Of a stretch of 64,000 nucleotides of DNA, positions 8,610-17,482 are shown in pieces. Numbering within the stretch: position 1 is the stretch's first letter; each line of letters begins with the position of its first letter. Origin of the DNA: JBEKIK01 sp963845975 (lineage in GTDB: Bacteria; Planctomycetota; Planctomycetia; Pirellulales; Thermoguttaceae); contig CAWJUD010000002.1 of assembly GCA_963845975.1 (NCBI GenBank), positions 1,922,001 to 1,986,000 on the forward strand, read 5' to 3'. The notes beneath the pieces are model-generated. The model saw nothing but the letters and a program-made list of their open reading frames with translations, was not told where the DNA came from and searched no databases. Made by a program: the position numbers and the translations under genes.

Positions 8610-8627
8610 TAATACATCCTAATACAT
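8610..8627. promoter_or_regulatory. Two 10-bp-phased TAATACAT repeats, candidate operator
   Basis: TAATACAT occurs at 8610-8617 and 8620-8627, and TGTATTC lies just before at 8594-8600. The octamer is the reverse complement of ATGTATTA found at 4562-4579. It lies about 105 bp upstream of the binding-protein start and so at or near the promoter of the importer operon. The remainder of 8506-8886 shows no gene. Confidence 0.5.
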
Positions 8628-8886
8628 TTTGACAAATTTAATCGCATTGTCAATAAGCAGATATAATCGGAAATTGCCAGATTATCATACCCCGAATAGC
8701 GGATAAACCAGCAAATAGTGCATCAGCATCCAATACCACCATAATGTGTTGGCCGCTGGCTATTTTGCTTGCATATCTAAATATTCTCCGCGATTTTTCA
8801 CTGACTCACTCGTTGGGCATTCAAATATTCGGAAGAGATATTCTTAAGGAATATAGGCAACTTATCAATTCAGTTATGTTGCCAGA

Positions 8887-9924
8887 TTAAGTCCTGACCG
8901 CCCGCCGGTTCGCCTTCCTCACCGTTTCCTGCAAAAGATCGTTGTGGAGGTTTGCATGACCGTAGACCTTCAGGATCATGGTCTTATCTTCATGGCCGAC
9001 CACTTCGGCAATAGCCGTCTCACTGGCCCCGTTGCGGAGGGCTTCATTGATGAAAGTGTGCCGCATCGCATAGGCAGTTGCGCGGTAAGACACCTTATTT
9101 TTGATTCGATGGAAGCGGCTATTGATGGCATCCTTTGTCCAGGGCTGCCCGCGAGTGTTCCGTAATAGAGGCCCCTCCGGGTATTTGATCGCGTACCGCT
9201 TCAATATCCCAAGTACCACGTCATCCAGCGGCACTCGCCGTTCTTTTTTCCTGCCTTTGGCAAGCTCCTTGGGGATTCGGGCTTCCCGTTCCTTAAAGAG
9301 TACATACTTGGCTTCAAGCGCCCGAACTTCCTGGGGCCGGCAACCTGTGCGAAGCATCACGATTAGTAAATCGCGGAATTCTTGATCTTCGATATGCGAT
9401 AGCAGGTCTTCCATCTGCTCCGGTGATAGATACAAAGTTCGGGGTGTTTTGGGCGGTTTTGTGTAGCCTTGTAATGGCGAACTGGGGATCATCCGCTGTT
9501 TTACCGCCCAATTAAAAGCCCCAAGCACGTCGCTGGCGATGTTGTGCCGTGTGTTGTCCGTAGCTGGTTTTAAGCCGTTTTTTGGCTGCTTTGGATAACG
9601 ATCGTCCAGCCACATTGTTAAATGGAAAGGTAATAACTTGTGAATCCGCAAACCAGCCGGCAGCGAACGGCCGAAGCTAAGCAAGGACGCCCTAATCCGC
9701 TTGTGTGTGCAATTGGTGTGATTAGATTCACTCCAATCCAGATAGGTATTGATAAGGTTAGAAACCAACATTTCGCCGCTTGGGTCTTCATTGCGAACGA
9801 CTAATTCTGCCCACATTCTTTTGGCTTTGCGGATGTCGGGATCGAGTTTTTTTCGCTTCCCTTTGATCCAAGTGAAGTAGCAATTTCGCGCTTTCCACCA
9901 CCAGATGCCAGAATCGCGTGCCAT
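8887..9924 (-). CDS. Tyrosine recombinase (phage-type integrase)
   Basis: 345 residues, with a strong GGGAGG ribosome binding site before the ATG. The N-terminal part is a SAM-like core-binding domain (about 55-155). The catalytic domain shows box I LRTGCRPQEVRAL with Arg at about 193, box II AYAMRHTF with Arg at about 286, the VVGHED His and the nucleophile Tyr in LKVYGHAN (about 319). It cuts and rejoins DNA at att sites through a 3'-phosphotyrosine. It lies about 155 bp from a tRNA-Pro gene cut in the anticodon loop, which is its likely integration target. Confidence 0.92.
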   Translation of the reverse strand: MARDSGIWWWKARNCYFTWIKGKRKKLDPDIRKAKRMWAELVVRNEDPSGEMLVSNLINTYLDWSESNHTNCTHKRIRASLLSFGRSLPAGLRIHKLLPFHLTMWLDDRYPKQPKNGLKPATDNTRHNIASDVLGAFNWAVKQRMIPSSPLQGYTKPPKTPRTLYLSPEQMEDLLSHIEDQEFRDLLIVMLRTGCRPQEVRALEAKYVLFKEREARIPKELAKGRKKERRVPLDDVVLGILKRYAIKYPEGPLLRNTRGQPWTKDAINSRFHRIKNKVSYRATAYAMRHTFINEALRNGASETAIAEVVGHEDKTMILKVYGHANLHNDLLQETVRKANRRAVRT

Positions 9925-10080
9925 GTTTGTGCCTCCCTATAAAGGATAGGTCACAAACAACCTGATAAGCAGGCGAATACCGTATCAATAACGTATCAAG
10001 TGATACGGAATCAATAAAGATGTCGCCCTAAGTGCTTATTTTTACGGGTGATACAAAGAGGCGTGGGTAACCCACCGATA
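9925..10080. other. Candidate attachment-site region of the integrated element
   Basis: Between the recombinase start and the tRNA-Pro fragment. It holds a perfect palindrome GTGGGTAACCCAC (10063-10075) within 6 bp of the tRNA junction. Inverted arm-like sequences flanking a crossover are expected for tyrosine recombinases, but the core cannot be defined without the other end of the element. Confidence 0.35.
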
Positions 10081-10120
10081 TCCCGAACCAAGCGCTCTAG
10101 CCAGGCTGAGCTACGCCCCG
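10081..10120 (-). pseudogene. tRNA-Pro(CGG), 5' half only
   Basis: On the minus strand the 40 nt contain a full tRNA 5' half: acceptor strand CGGGGCG, TA, D-arm GCTC...GAGC, anticodon-stem strand CTTGG and loop TTCGGGA with anticodon CGG. The 3' half is absent. The next bases (TATCG...) do not pair with CTTGG, and no CGCCCCG acceptor strand or T-arm follows. The break falls exactly at the end of the anticodon loop, a known crossover position for tyrosine integrases. The rest of 10121-10543 has no gene that I can support. Confidence 0.8.
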
Positions 10121-10543
10121 CTGGAATTAATTTATTCTATACTGACGAATTGCCATTATAAGTTAGTCTTATTTTAATCACAAAATTAGTGGTCAATATT
10201 AAGTCATTCTTATGGCCTTTACAAATATAATCGGCCAGATTTTTTTTAAAACGAAATTCAAGGCTAACAAAAACTTTTGGCAGCCAAAAGAGTGATCATT
10301 TTAATCCTTTTCCATATCGGGTCAACATCTTGTCAGCTAGTTTTAAGCCGAATTTCATGCTTTTTACGGAATAAAATATTACTTTACCTTAGAATTATCT
10401 TGAATCGGCCGACGGGTATGCGTATTTCTTCATTGACAAACTGGACATTGTTTATAACAGTATCCACCTGTTTATTTAGGGCAATTTAGTTGAATTATTT
10501 TGTTGCAGCGCCTTAGTGAGAAGGCACATCGAATTAATCATTC

Positions 10544-11197
10544 TTATCTATCCAACCAGCCCTGTTCTCCGATCAAGGGCACAAATCGGCAACCTGTAAT
10601 GTCGGTTGTCTTGGCTGTGCCCGATACTTTCCTTATCGCTTGAAGAACCTGGTGCTCGTAACCGCCGATGGGAATGATAATGAGTCCCCCTTCACAAAGT
10701 TGATCGAACAAGGCCGGCGGGCATTGGGCCGCCATGGCGGTGACCATGATCCGATCATAGGGCGCCAGATCCGGCCAACCCAGCGAACCGTCGCCGACGA
10801 ATAAACGCACATTTTGACAGCCCAATTCCCGGAGAATTTCAGCGGCTTGCTGGGATAGCAGGGCATGACGTTCGACACTGACGACAGCGGCGGCCAGTTC
10901 AGCGAGAATAGCCGTCTGATAGCCGCTGCCGGTGCCGATTTCCAATATCTTTTCCATCCCTGAAAGCTCTAAGGCCTCGGTCATCAATGCCACCATATAC
11001 GGCTGGCTAATAGTTTGACCGCAGTCAATGCCCAGGGCGCGATCGGCATAAGCCTCGCCATGCAACTCGGGCGGGACGAATCGTTCGCGGGGGACTTTAC
11101 CCATGGCTGCCAGCACGCGCCGATCCGTAATGCCCCGGCCGCTCAATTGCCGGCGTAGCATGTTGATTTTGGCTGTTTGCAGGTCCACTTCGTTCAT
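10544..11197 (-). CDS. pcm: Protein-L-isoaspartate O-methyltransferase
   Basis: 217 residues from the ATG at 11197, which begins MNEVDLQTAK as in the family and has GGAGTGA upstream. Longer readings into the recJ end are unlikely. Conserved blocks are MGKVPRERFVP, YADRALGIDCGQTISQPYMV and the SAM-binding motif I EIGTGSGYQTAILAEL. The enzyme methylates L-isoaspartyl residues formed by protein ageing, using S-adenosylmethionine, and so starts their repair in the cytoplasm. It lies 43 bp after recJ on the same strand and is probably the last gene of an rpmG-recJ-pcm transcript. Confidence 0.93.
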   Translation of the reverse strand: MNEVDLQTAKINMLRRQLSGRGITDRRVLAAMGKVPRERFVPPELHGEAYADRALGIDCGQTISQPYMVALMTEALELSGMEKILEIGTGSGYQTAILAELAAAVVSVERHALLSQQAAEILRELGCQNVRLFVGDGSLGWPDLAPYDRIMVTAMAAQCPPALFDQLCEGGLIIIPIGGYEHQVLQAIRKVSGTAKTTDITGCRFVPLIGEQGWLDR

Positions 11198-11240
11198 GAT
11201 TCTACTCACTCCACACTTCCTCTGATTGCCAATCGCAAAT

Positions 11241-12981
11241 TTAGAACTTCGCCCGCCAATCGACCAGGTGCAGTTCCACATTATGCCGGCCGCGATAGGT
11301 GTTGATAACCGGGCGGAAGGCGATATCGATCGGGCCGTCATGCACTGCCAATTCGTCTATCCAATCGCCGCCTCCAAATGCCACGGCCCGAAAGGTCACG
11401 CCGTATTGCGTGAGTTTTAGCGCCAGGTGATGACCGCCGCTGCCGATTGTCCGCGGCGGTTCGACCAAGGTGACGTCGGTGGTGCACAAGAGCGGCCGGG
11501 CGTTCGATTGGCCGAACGGCGCCAAACGCTCGATTTGCTGGACGGCCTGGAGCGTGAATGCACTCAGCGGGGCTTCGGCATCGATGGCCAACTCGCCTTC
11601 ACTGGGCGTGGCGCCTAATTCGGCGGCCGCCACTTCGCAAAAGGCCGCGCGGAAGCCGGGCAATTTGCCCTCTTCGATCTTCAATCCCGCCGCCGCCGCA
11701 TGACCCCCGTGGGAAATCAGAAACTCATCGCACTCCGCCAAGGCCGCATGGAGATTGAAGCCCGGCACGCTGCGCCGAACCGATCCCGGGTTTGATCCCC
11801 AGCGGATCCCAAGCGACAAGCACTACCGGCCGATGAAACTTATCGGCCAATCGCCCGGCTACGATACCGATCACGCCCGGATGCCAGCCGCGTTCGGCCA
11901 GGACCAGGGCCGGCTCCGAATCCAAGTCGAATTGCTCCTTGGCCTGCTTCGTGGCGGCAAGTTGAATGCTCCGCTCCAGCGTTTGCCGGGTGGCATTGAG
12001 TTGATCCAGATATTGGGCCAATTCCAGGGCGCGGTCGGGCTGGTCGGTCACGAGCAACTCCACGGCCAACTGCGGCTGGCCCAATCGGCCTGCCGCGTTC
12101 AAGCGGGGAGCAAGCATAAAGGCCAAGTCGTCGCAGTCCAACGACTTTTTTTTGTCGATCTCGGCGATTTGCATTAAAGTGCTCATTCCCAATGTCGGAC
12201 GCTGTGCAAGACTGAGCAATCCGTGGCGCACCAGCACGCGATTTTCATCCATCAGCGGCACGGCGTCGGCCACTGTGCCCAGGGCGGCCAGGCCCACCGC
12301 CCGGAGCAAAAAATCCTTCATTGCCTCGCCGACTTTCTTGGCGCCGCTCGACTGCTGACAGATTGCCCAAGCCAATTTGAAAGCCACCCCTGATCCGCTT
12401 AAACCCCCGAATGGATACCCGCCGCCGGGCAGGCGCGGGTGGACAACAACCGAGGCCTCGGGCAGTTGGCTGCCCGGTTCGTGATGGTCGGTGATAATCA
12501 AGTCGATGCCGAGTTGCTTGGCCAGCGCCGCTTCTTCCACGCTGCCGATGCCGCAATCGACTGTCACGATCAGATCGACCTTTTCCGCCGCTTTCGCGCG
12601 GATTGTCTCTGCGCTTAGCCCGTAACCTTCGTCGAGACGGTGAGGAACATAGTAGCCGACATCGGCCCCCAGCAGTTTCAACCCCATATAGAGCAAGGCT
12701 GTGCCGGTCATGCCGTCCACGTCGTAATCGCCGTGTATGCAGATTCGCTTTCCGGTGCGTGCAGCCCGATGAATCCGGCCGGCGGCTTCCGCGCAACCGG
12801 GCAAAAGTTGCGGATCCCTCAGGTCGGCCAGCTTGGGATCGAGGAACTCCCTTGCCACCGAAGGATCGGTCACCCCGCGGCTGACAAGCAATTGCGCCAC
12901 TACGGCCGGGATGCCTGCCGTGCACCCCAGGATTGCGATTCGGTCAGGGTCGTGCGAGTGGATGCGCCATCGCTTGGACAT
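11241..12981 (-). pseudogene. recJ: Single-stranded-DNA-specific exonuclease RecJ, one frameshift
   Basis: The N-terminal 400 residues and the C-terminal 170 lie in different frames. Correcting one base near 11778 joins ...KPGIGSA to SVPGFNLHAALAECDEF and gives about 579 aa, close to the usual RecJ length. DHH motifs are intact: GDYDVDGMTGTA, VDCGIG, the DHH of LIITDHHEPG, GTVADAVPL, and DHHA1 with HGGHAAAAGL in the second part. RecJ degrades single-stranded DNA 5'-3' in recombination and mismatch repair, using Mn or Mg ions. Gene order rpmG-recJ-pcm on one strand suggests an operon. The break may be a sequencing error, since the rest is well conserved. Confidence 0.9.
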
Positions 12982-13011
12982 GGGAGGAATGACCGTCCTT
13001 AATCATTTACC

Positions 13012-13176
13012 CTACTTCTTCTTTTCCGAATGTTCCGTGTGTTTGCGGCACCGCGGGCAGAATTTTTTTATGTTCAATTTCTCGCCGCCGGGCTTGCGCC
13101 GCAAGGTGTAATTCAATTCGCCGTCCTCTTTACAGGCCAGAAAAACCACTTCCGCCTTTTTTTTGCCTTTGGCCAT
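13012..13176 (-). CDS. rpmG: 50S ribosomal protein L33
   Basis: A 54-residue basic protein (starts MAKGKKKAEVVFLACKEDG, later LNYTLRRKPGG and FCPRCRKHTEH), matching L33. The C-terminal CPRC pair and one earlier Cys remain of the usual four-cysteine zinc ribbon. It is part of the large ribosomal subunit near the E site. The stop is 30 bp before the recJ start on the same strand. The gene is too short for many automated callers but is well supported. Confidence 0.9.
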   Translation of the reverse strand: MAKGKKKAEVVFLACKEDGELNYTLRRKPGGEKLNIKKFCPRCRKHTEHSEKKK

Positions 13177-13366
13177 AATTCAACTCGCAAATCTCTTTGT
13201 TTACTTAGATATTTTCTTCAGATCCGAATCGCGCATTATACAATTTTCTCAGCGATTGGGTAGGGCCATGTACAGCCTTTTGCACGGCGTAACTATTATC
13301 TATCACGAAAACACGAAAGTGCGAAAGTGCGAAAAAGAAAGATATATTGGATTTCAGCAAATCGCT

Positions 13367-13389
13367 CCCCTCTCCTTTTGGGAGAGGGG
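13367..13389. repeat. Interspersed hairpin of planctomycete type
   Basis: CCCCTCTCC (13367-13375), a TTTT loop and GGGAGAGGGG (13380-13389), followed by CAGGGGGTGAGGGC. Hairpins of the form CTCTCCC...GGGAGAGGG followed by GGGTGAGGG are scattered through many planctomycete intergenic regions. The wider gap 13177-13871 holds no gene. It also has a stretch of CACGAAA/GTGCGAAA-like short repeats at about 13308-13335. Confidence 0.6.
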
Positions 13390-13871
13390 CAGGGGGTGAG
13401 GGCCGAATTGCTGATGATTGTCGACTTACAATTAGTTCCTTGTACTAAACTTAAAGGTTATTTGTATAGACTCTTCGTGTTTTCGTTATTTCCCGCTTTC
13501 GTGATGAAAAAATGGATTTTGCTGCAACTTTTTTATTGGTTTACCGCAATTCGCTAAATAGTGACAAAATCTAAATTGTTCCGCACCCTTACCCCACCGC
13601 AGTATGGGTTTCTATTGAATCTACACCAAAATCATTGACCATTTCGGGTGGAACGGTATATTAGATAAATATCATATTTCTTTTAGGCCCATCATGCTGA
13701 GGCAGCATTAGTACCTCATAGCCTGACACTCTGAAATCGGGTGTCTTGGGGTACATTCTGACATGGCTCGAAGCGAGCCGATCCTTGAAGTAAACGCCGC
13801 AGATGCTCTGGCTTTTGACTCTCGTTTCCACTTATTCCCAAAAACCCTGTAACAACTGAGGAGTTTTCACA

Positions 13872-14990
13872 ATGAACCGACATGTATCTTTTCTGGCCGT
13901 GCTCATAATGTGCTTCTTAGTTTGTAATGTCTCACAAGCGATCACATACAATGTCACCGACCTCGGAACTCTGGGTGGGATGTCTAGCGGGGCGGGAGGC
14001 ATCAATGCGAACGGGCAAGTTGTAGGTTGGTCTGAAACAGCGGATTATGATGGCTGGGGCAGGCCCATCTCGCACGCCTTTTTATATGATAACGGGATAA
14101 TGATCAATCTTGGCAGCCTCGGCGGGACGACGAGTTATGCATATAAGATCAACGATAGTGGGCAGATCGTGGGGCAGGTCAGGGGACAGACTGACCTCGA
14201 GGGCAATCCCGCCTCCATAGAGCCCTTTTTTTATAGCGGCGGATCCACAATCAACATGGGCACTCTCGGCGGTGGCGGTGGTTATGCTTCTGGCATCAAT
14301 GCCGGTGGGCGAGTCGTGGGCGTGTATGACACCGCGAGCGGCCCATCTCATGCCTTTCTTTATAGCGGCGGGACCATGATCGACCTAGGCACGCTCGGAG
14401 GGGCCACTAGTCATGCCTATGCTATTAACGACAATGGCCAAGTTGTGGGGGAATCTGAACTCGCGAGTTACGCTCATGCCTTTCTTTACAGCGGCAGCAA
14501 AATGACCGACTTGGGTACGCTCGGCGGAGATTGGAGTAAAGCCTTTGGTATCAACGCGAGCAAACAGATCGTAGGCTCTAGCTGGACCATTGGCAATGCC
14601 GCCATGCACGCCTTTCTTTACAAAGGTGATAGCATGACTGATTTGGGTACCTTAGGTGGGACATGGAGTGAGGCGTATGGCATTAACTCCAACGGGCAAA
14701 TTGTGGGCTACTCTAGTTCCACGGATGCCCCCAATAATGCCTTTCTCTATAGTGACGGGATAATGAGCAATATGAATGACCTGATCGATCCAAACTCTGG
14801 CTGGAAGTTAGATCAGGCTAACGATATCAACGATTCAGGCCAGATTGTTGGAATTGGCTCACACAATGGAAACCAGCGTGCCTTCTTGCTCACGCCCGTG
14901 CCCGAGCCATCCACATGCATGCTCCTATGCTCGGCACTGCTGGGATTTGGCTGGGTTCGGTTGGTTCCTCGTCGTATGGCGAAAATGTGA
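13872..14990 (+). CDS. HAF-repeat extracellular protein with PEP-CTERM sorting signal
   Basis: 372 residues, with GAGGAG before the ATG. A signal peptide (about 1-23) is followed by at least seven HAF repeats of the form HAFLY-(D/S)-x-G-x-M-x-x-L-G-x-LGG-x-x-S-x-A-x-x-IN-x-x-GQIVG. The C-terminus has the PEP-CTERM signal: VPEPSTC, a hydrophobic helix (MLLCSALLGFGWV) and basic RRMAK. By family knowledge the signal is processed by an exosortase (none in this window) and the protein is exported, perhaps into exopolysaccharide. The repeats form a beta-propeller-like or beta-rich domain of unknown ligand. Confidence 0.88.
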   Translation: MNRHVSFLAVLIMCFLVCNVSQAITYNVTDLGTLGGMSSGAGGINANGQVVGWSETADYDGWGRPISHAFLYDNGIMINLGSLGGTTSYAYKINDSGQIVGQVRGQTDLEGNPASIEPFFYSGGSTINMGTLGGGGGYASGINAGGRVVGVYDTASGPSHAFLYSGGTMIDLGTLGGATSHAYAINDNGQVVGESELASYAHAFLYSGSKMTDLGTLGGDWSKAFGINASKQIVGSSWTIGNAAMHAFLYKGDSMTDLGTLGGTWSEAYGINSNGQIVGYSSSTDAPNNAFLYSDGIMSNMNDLIDPNSGWKLDQANDINDSGQIVGIGSHNGNQRAFLLTPVPEPSTCMLLCSALLGFGWVRLVPRRMAKM

Positions 14991-15087
14991 GAGTTGCAAG
15001 TTGTTCAATTTGCAATTTGATATTTGCAATTTACAATTTGCAATAGAAAATATGTGTGCAACACACAGGTAGCCTTAACTCAGATAT

Positions 15088-15111
15088 GTTCCCACGGAGC
15101 ACCGTGGGAAC
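15088..15111. repeat. Interspersed inverted repeat or terminator
   Basis: GTTCCCACGG (15088-15097), loop AGCA, CCGTGGGAAC (15102-15111): a 10-bp perfect stem. Hairpins of this GTTCCCAC...GTGGGAAC type are common intergenic repeats in planctomycetes. It lies about 100 bp past the HAF gene and may also end its transcript. Just before it, 15003-15048 is a low-complexity array of AATTTGCAA-like units. Confidence 0.6.
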
Positions 15112-15158
15112 AAGTTTAATCTGCTACCTGCCCCTTGACCTCTGATCCATGGAAAAGA

Positions 15159-15208
15159 TGCGAGAGCGGGGATTTGAACCCCGACCCCTTTCGGGACTGG
15201 ATCCTAAG
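15159..15208 (-). pseudogene. tRNA-Leu(TAG), 3' half only
   Basis: On the minus strand: anticodon loop CTTAGGA (anticodon TAG), stem strand TCCAG, a long variable arm with CCC-GAAA-GGG stem, T-arm CGGGG-TTCAAAT-CCCCG, acceptor strand CTCTCGC and discriminator A. The long variable arm fixes it as tRNA-Leu. The 5' half (GCGAGAG, D-arm and CTGGA) is missing: the preceding bases are TAAGA, which do not pair with TCCAG. Such a 3' fragment starting at the anticodon loop is what an integrated element leaves behind, with the intact tRNA at the other end. Confidence 0.8.
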
Positions 15209-15950
15209 TCTTAACTATACACGCTTACAGTATACACTTGTTTGACACTTACTCAACAATCCCCGAGAAAAACGCTATGCGGTTGCTTCCCGGTTGGTTG
15301 ACGCTTGAGTGGTTTACACTCGACTTTACAACAGTTTTTACAACAGGTGGCATATGAATGAACAAACCATGAAAGGAGGTATTCGGGAAGTTACCGATAG
15401 TCGGGGGTAGTGAGCTCTAAGCAAAAAGCTTGAAATATAGGGTAAACAAACAACTGGCTTGTGAGGGCAAAAAACGAGAAAGGCTCGCTACTCTAGGATT
15501 GGTTGCATGGGACATCTACTATGGAGTTGCCCACAACTACCTTTGTTTAACTAAACCGTCCGAATCTATAGAATATCTAGAGCATATCTGGACGTTGTGA
15601 TCTCGATTGCAATGGAAACGTGCTATCCATTTACCTCCACTTTGACAGGTAGATAGCGTTTTGATTGACGAGTTGGCATTTTCGGACTTTTTCTGCCTAA
15701 AGAGGATTCCGAATGAGACAACGGTGGCCATGTAGTGGAATTCGAACCATTCTTGACGCCGGGTTCGGCATCGTTATAATGGTAAACTTGACTCTTGGCC
15801 TCTTTGATTTCACTCATCTATGATGACTTTGCATCGCTCATGGTGGCGGGGGTTGTCCGTTTAGTGGAAATATCTATACTTATGTTCTGGCAGTCAGATA
15901 TCGATATTGAAGGTTAGACGACCACCGGAGCATTTGTGGGAGCAGCTAGA
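15209..15950. other. Non-coding stretch at the edge of the accessory module
   Basis: I see no gene that I can support on either strand. Short open frames here lack ribosome binding sites and conserved features. The A+T-rich first 200 bp next to the tRNA-Leu fragment would be the element end if the fragment marks an attachment site, but no recombinase gene is nearby. Confidence 0.4.
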
Positions 15951-17342
15951 ATGTCTACGGCAGAACACGATCCTATTCATCTCGGCCCCGATTGGCGCAT
16001 TGTGGATGTTGGTGAGGGATTCGAAGATGGTATCAACTTTTACTACGAGTTTGACGAAAGTATTGTCAATCACGCGTTGGCGACGCTTCATACGGCGTTG
16101 GAGGAAAGAGGGCATCCCTGCTATTGCCTTCGTCTTCTCGTGGGTTCGGACAATCGTGGGTTCTTCTGTCGCTTCGGCAATGTGCTGACACCTGAGAATG
16201 TGGCAAAACTGCAAATACCGACGGACGCGAGAATCCCATTGGAGCATCTCGTGGCTGACCATTTCACATGGCCGACCTTAGCCATTCGCGAAGGACCACT
16301 GCTGCTAGATCACTACGGTGAGTGGATGCAAGAGTTTTCGCAACGAGTGACCTGGTTGGCTCAAATGCGTTTGCAGCGGATGAATGAATACGTTGGCTAC
16401 TTCTTACTTGCCGGTCTAGCTGGATGGGGTATACCGAGTGTCCACGACTTGATCGCGGCGGCGTATAGAACGAAGCTGGAGGTTGCGTCTGTCCTCGCCT
16501 ATCGTCGCGTGCAAAGTGCGCGAACCTCCGCGGAATTCAAAGACCGTCTTCTGCAGACACAGGTCGCAATCGAGGACTTGCGTGGACAAAATCAATCTGC
16601 GGCTTTGCAGCATGTCGGGGACATGTTGACGAGCCACCTTGGTGCCTGTTGGAATCGAGCGGCATGCTACGGCCCGATTGACAACGAGACACTCCAGTGC
16701 CTTTGGGCTCAAGGAGGCAACGGCAGGCAGGACTGGTGCCTGGACGTGCAACGTCCCTTGGGCGAGCACGTACACGACGTGAATGGACTGATCAGTCTCG
16801 TCCGTCGGCGTCCCAAGGTTCTGGATGATCCATACTTCGCCGCAGCGGCTGGCACCAATTCACTCCGGATTCAGAATACTTCCGATAGAGCTAACGACAA
16901 CATACTCGCGCAGCTCTGGAGGGCTCGTGGGAATATCGGGATGTTGCCCTCGGCTTATCAAGAATGGGAGCTCAACCACACTCCTATTGCACATCAGAAA
17001 GCAGTTGATCGCCAGGCGATTTTATCGGGGGGTCCTATTGCCGTGGTCTTCAGTCAGGCCAATCCCTGGGTGCGACGAGTCAGCGAGGAGCGGCCAGGGG
17101 CTCCAGTTTTTGTCTCTCAAAACGGAAAGTACTGGGCTTTTCCCTGGTGGGCCCATAGGGGGCCCGCGCACGAGGCGGAGGTGCGCAACGAGCTAATAGG
17201 GATTTGGGTTTTGGACATGGCCTATTGGTCGGGTGGCGTGGGGCAGCCTGATTTTCCTTCGTTCTACTTCACGAAAGAAATCCTATGGGCATTAGGGCCG
17301 GGAATGTATCGCTACTGGGTGAATCATTGGAGGAATTATTGA
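15951..17342 (+). CDS. Protein of unknown function, 463 aa
   Basis: The start at ATG 15951 is preceded by GGGAGC. A GTG at 15936 is possible. The protein has no signal peptide. One moderately hydrophobic stretch (YVGYFLLAGLAGWGIP, about 147) is probably buried. A helical region with many Arg, Gln and Glu follows (about 170-215). The C-terminal part is rich in Trp and aromatic residues (YWAFPWWAHRGPAHEAE, then MAYWSGGVG and a final YWVNHW). No catalytic motif or family is recognised. It heads a run of same-strand small genes that includes a TIR protein, so it may be a partner in a defence or signalling module. That is inference from position only. Confidence 0.6.
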   Translation: MSTAEHDPIHLGPDWRIVDVGEGFEDGINFYYEFDESIVNHALATLHTALEERGHPCYCLRLLVGSDNRGFFCRFGNVLTPENVAKLQIPTDARIPLEHLVADHFTWPTLAIREGPLLLDHYGEWMQEFSQRVTWLAQMRLQRMNEYVGYFLLAGLAGWGIPSVHDLIAAAYRTKLEVASVLAYRRVQSARTSAEFKDRLLQTQVAIEDLRGQNQSAALQHVGDMLTSHLGACWNRAACYGPIDNETLQCLWAQGGNGRQDWCLDVQRPLGEHVHDVNGLISLVRRRPKVLDDPYFAAAAGTNSLRIQNTSDRANDNILAQLWRARGNIGMLPSAYQEWELNHTPIAHQKAVDRQAILSGGPIAVVFSQANPWVRRVSEERPGAPVFVSQNGKYWAFPWWAHRGPAHEAEVRNELIGIWVLDMAYWSGGVGQPDFPSFYFTKEILWALGPGMYRYWVNHWRNY

Positions 17343-17482
17343 CACCCTATGCTGGTTTAATTAGCTCCCTCCCAATTGCTCGCATGCGGGTTTTTGGCTA
17401 TAATGGTAAGTGAGGGCAATACACCGTGAACTTCAAGCCTTGTTGCCGTACCTTGAGTTCTTCGTAAAAGGTTGATATTTAA

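Larger units (their letters stand above)
1..10080. mobile_element. End of an integrated genetic element (left part outside the window)
   Basis: This is an inference from context. The stretch carries tightly overlapping small genes of phage type, a DEDDh exonuclease, an excisionase-like protein, and at its right edge a tyrosine recombinase whose start lies about 155 bp from a tRNA-Pro gene cut at its anticodon loop (10081-10120). Right of that point the chromosome looks ordinary (pcm, recJ, rpmG). The other end and the matching tRNA-Pro 3' half are not in the window, so size and class (prophage, ICE or satellite) are unknown. No capsid, terminase or conjugation gene is visible. Confidence 0.6.

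Noticed and set aside
13872..14990. A local exosortase system for the PEP-CTERM protein
   Set aside because: No exosortase-like membrane protein is present in this window; it must be elsewhere in the genome.
15159..15560. Group I intron in tRNA-Leu
   Set aside because: No 5' half of the tRNA is found within several hundred bases on the expected side, so there is no split gene that an intron could join.
15623..15817. 64-aa minus-strand frame (MSEIKEAKSQVYHYND...)
   Set aside because: No ribosome binding site, no neighbour in an operon and no recognised pattern.
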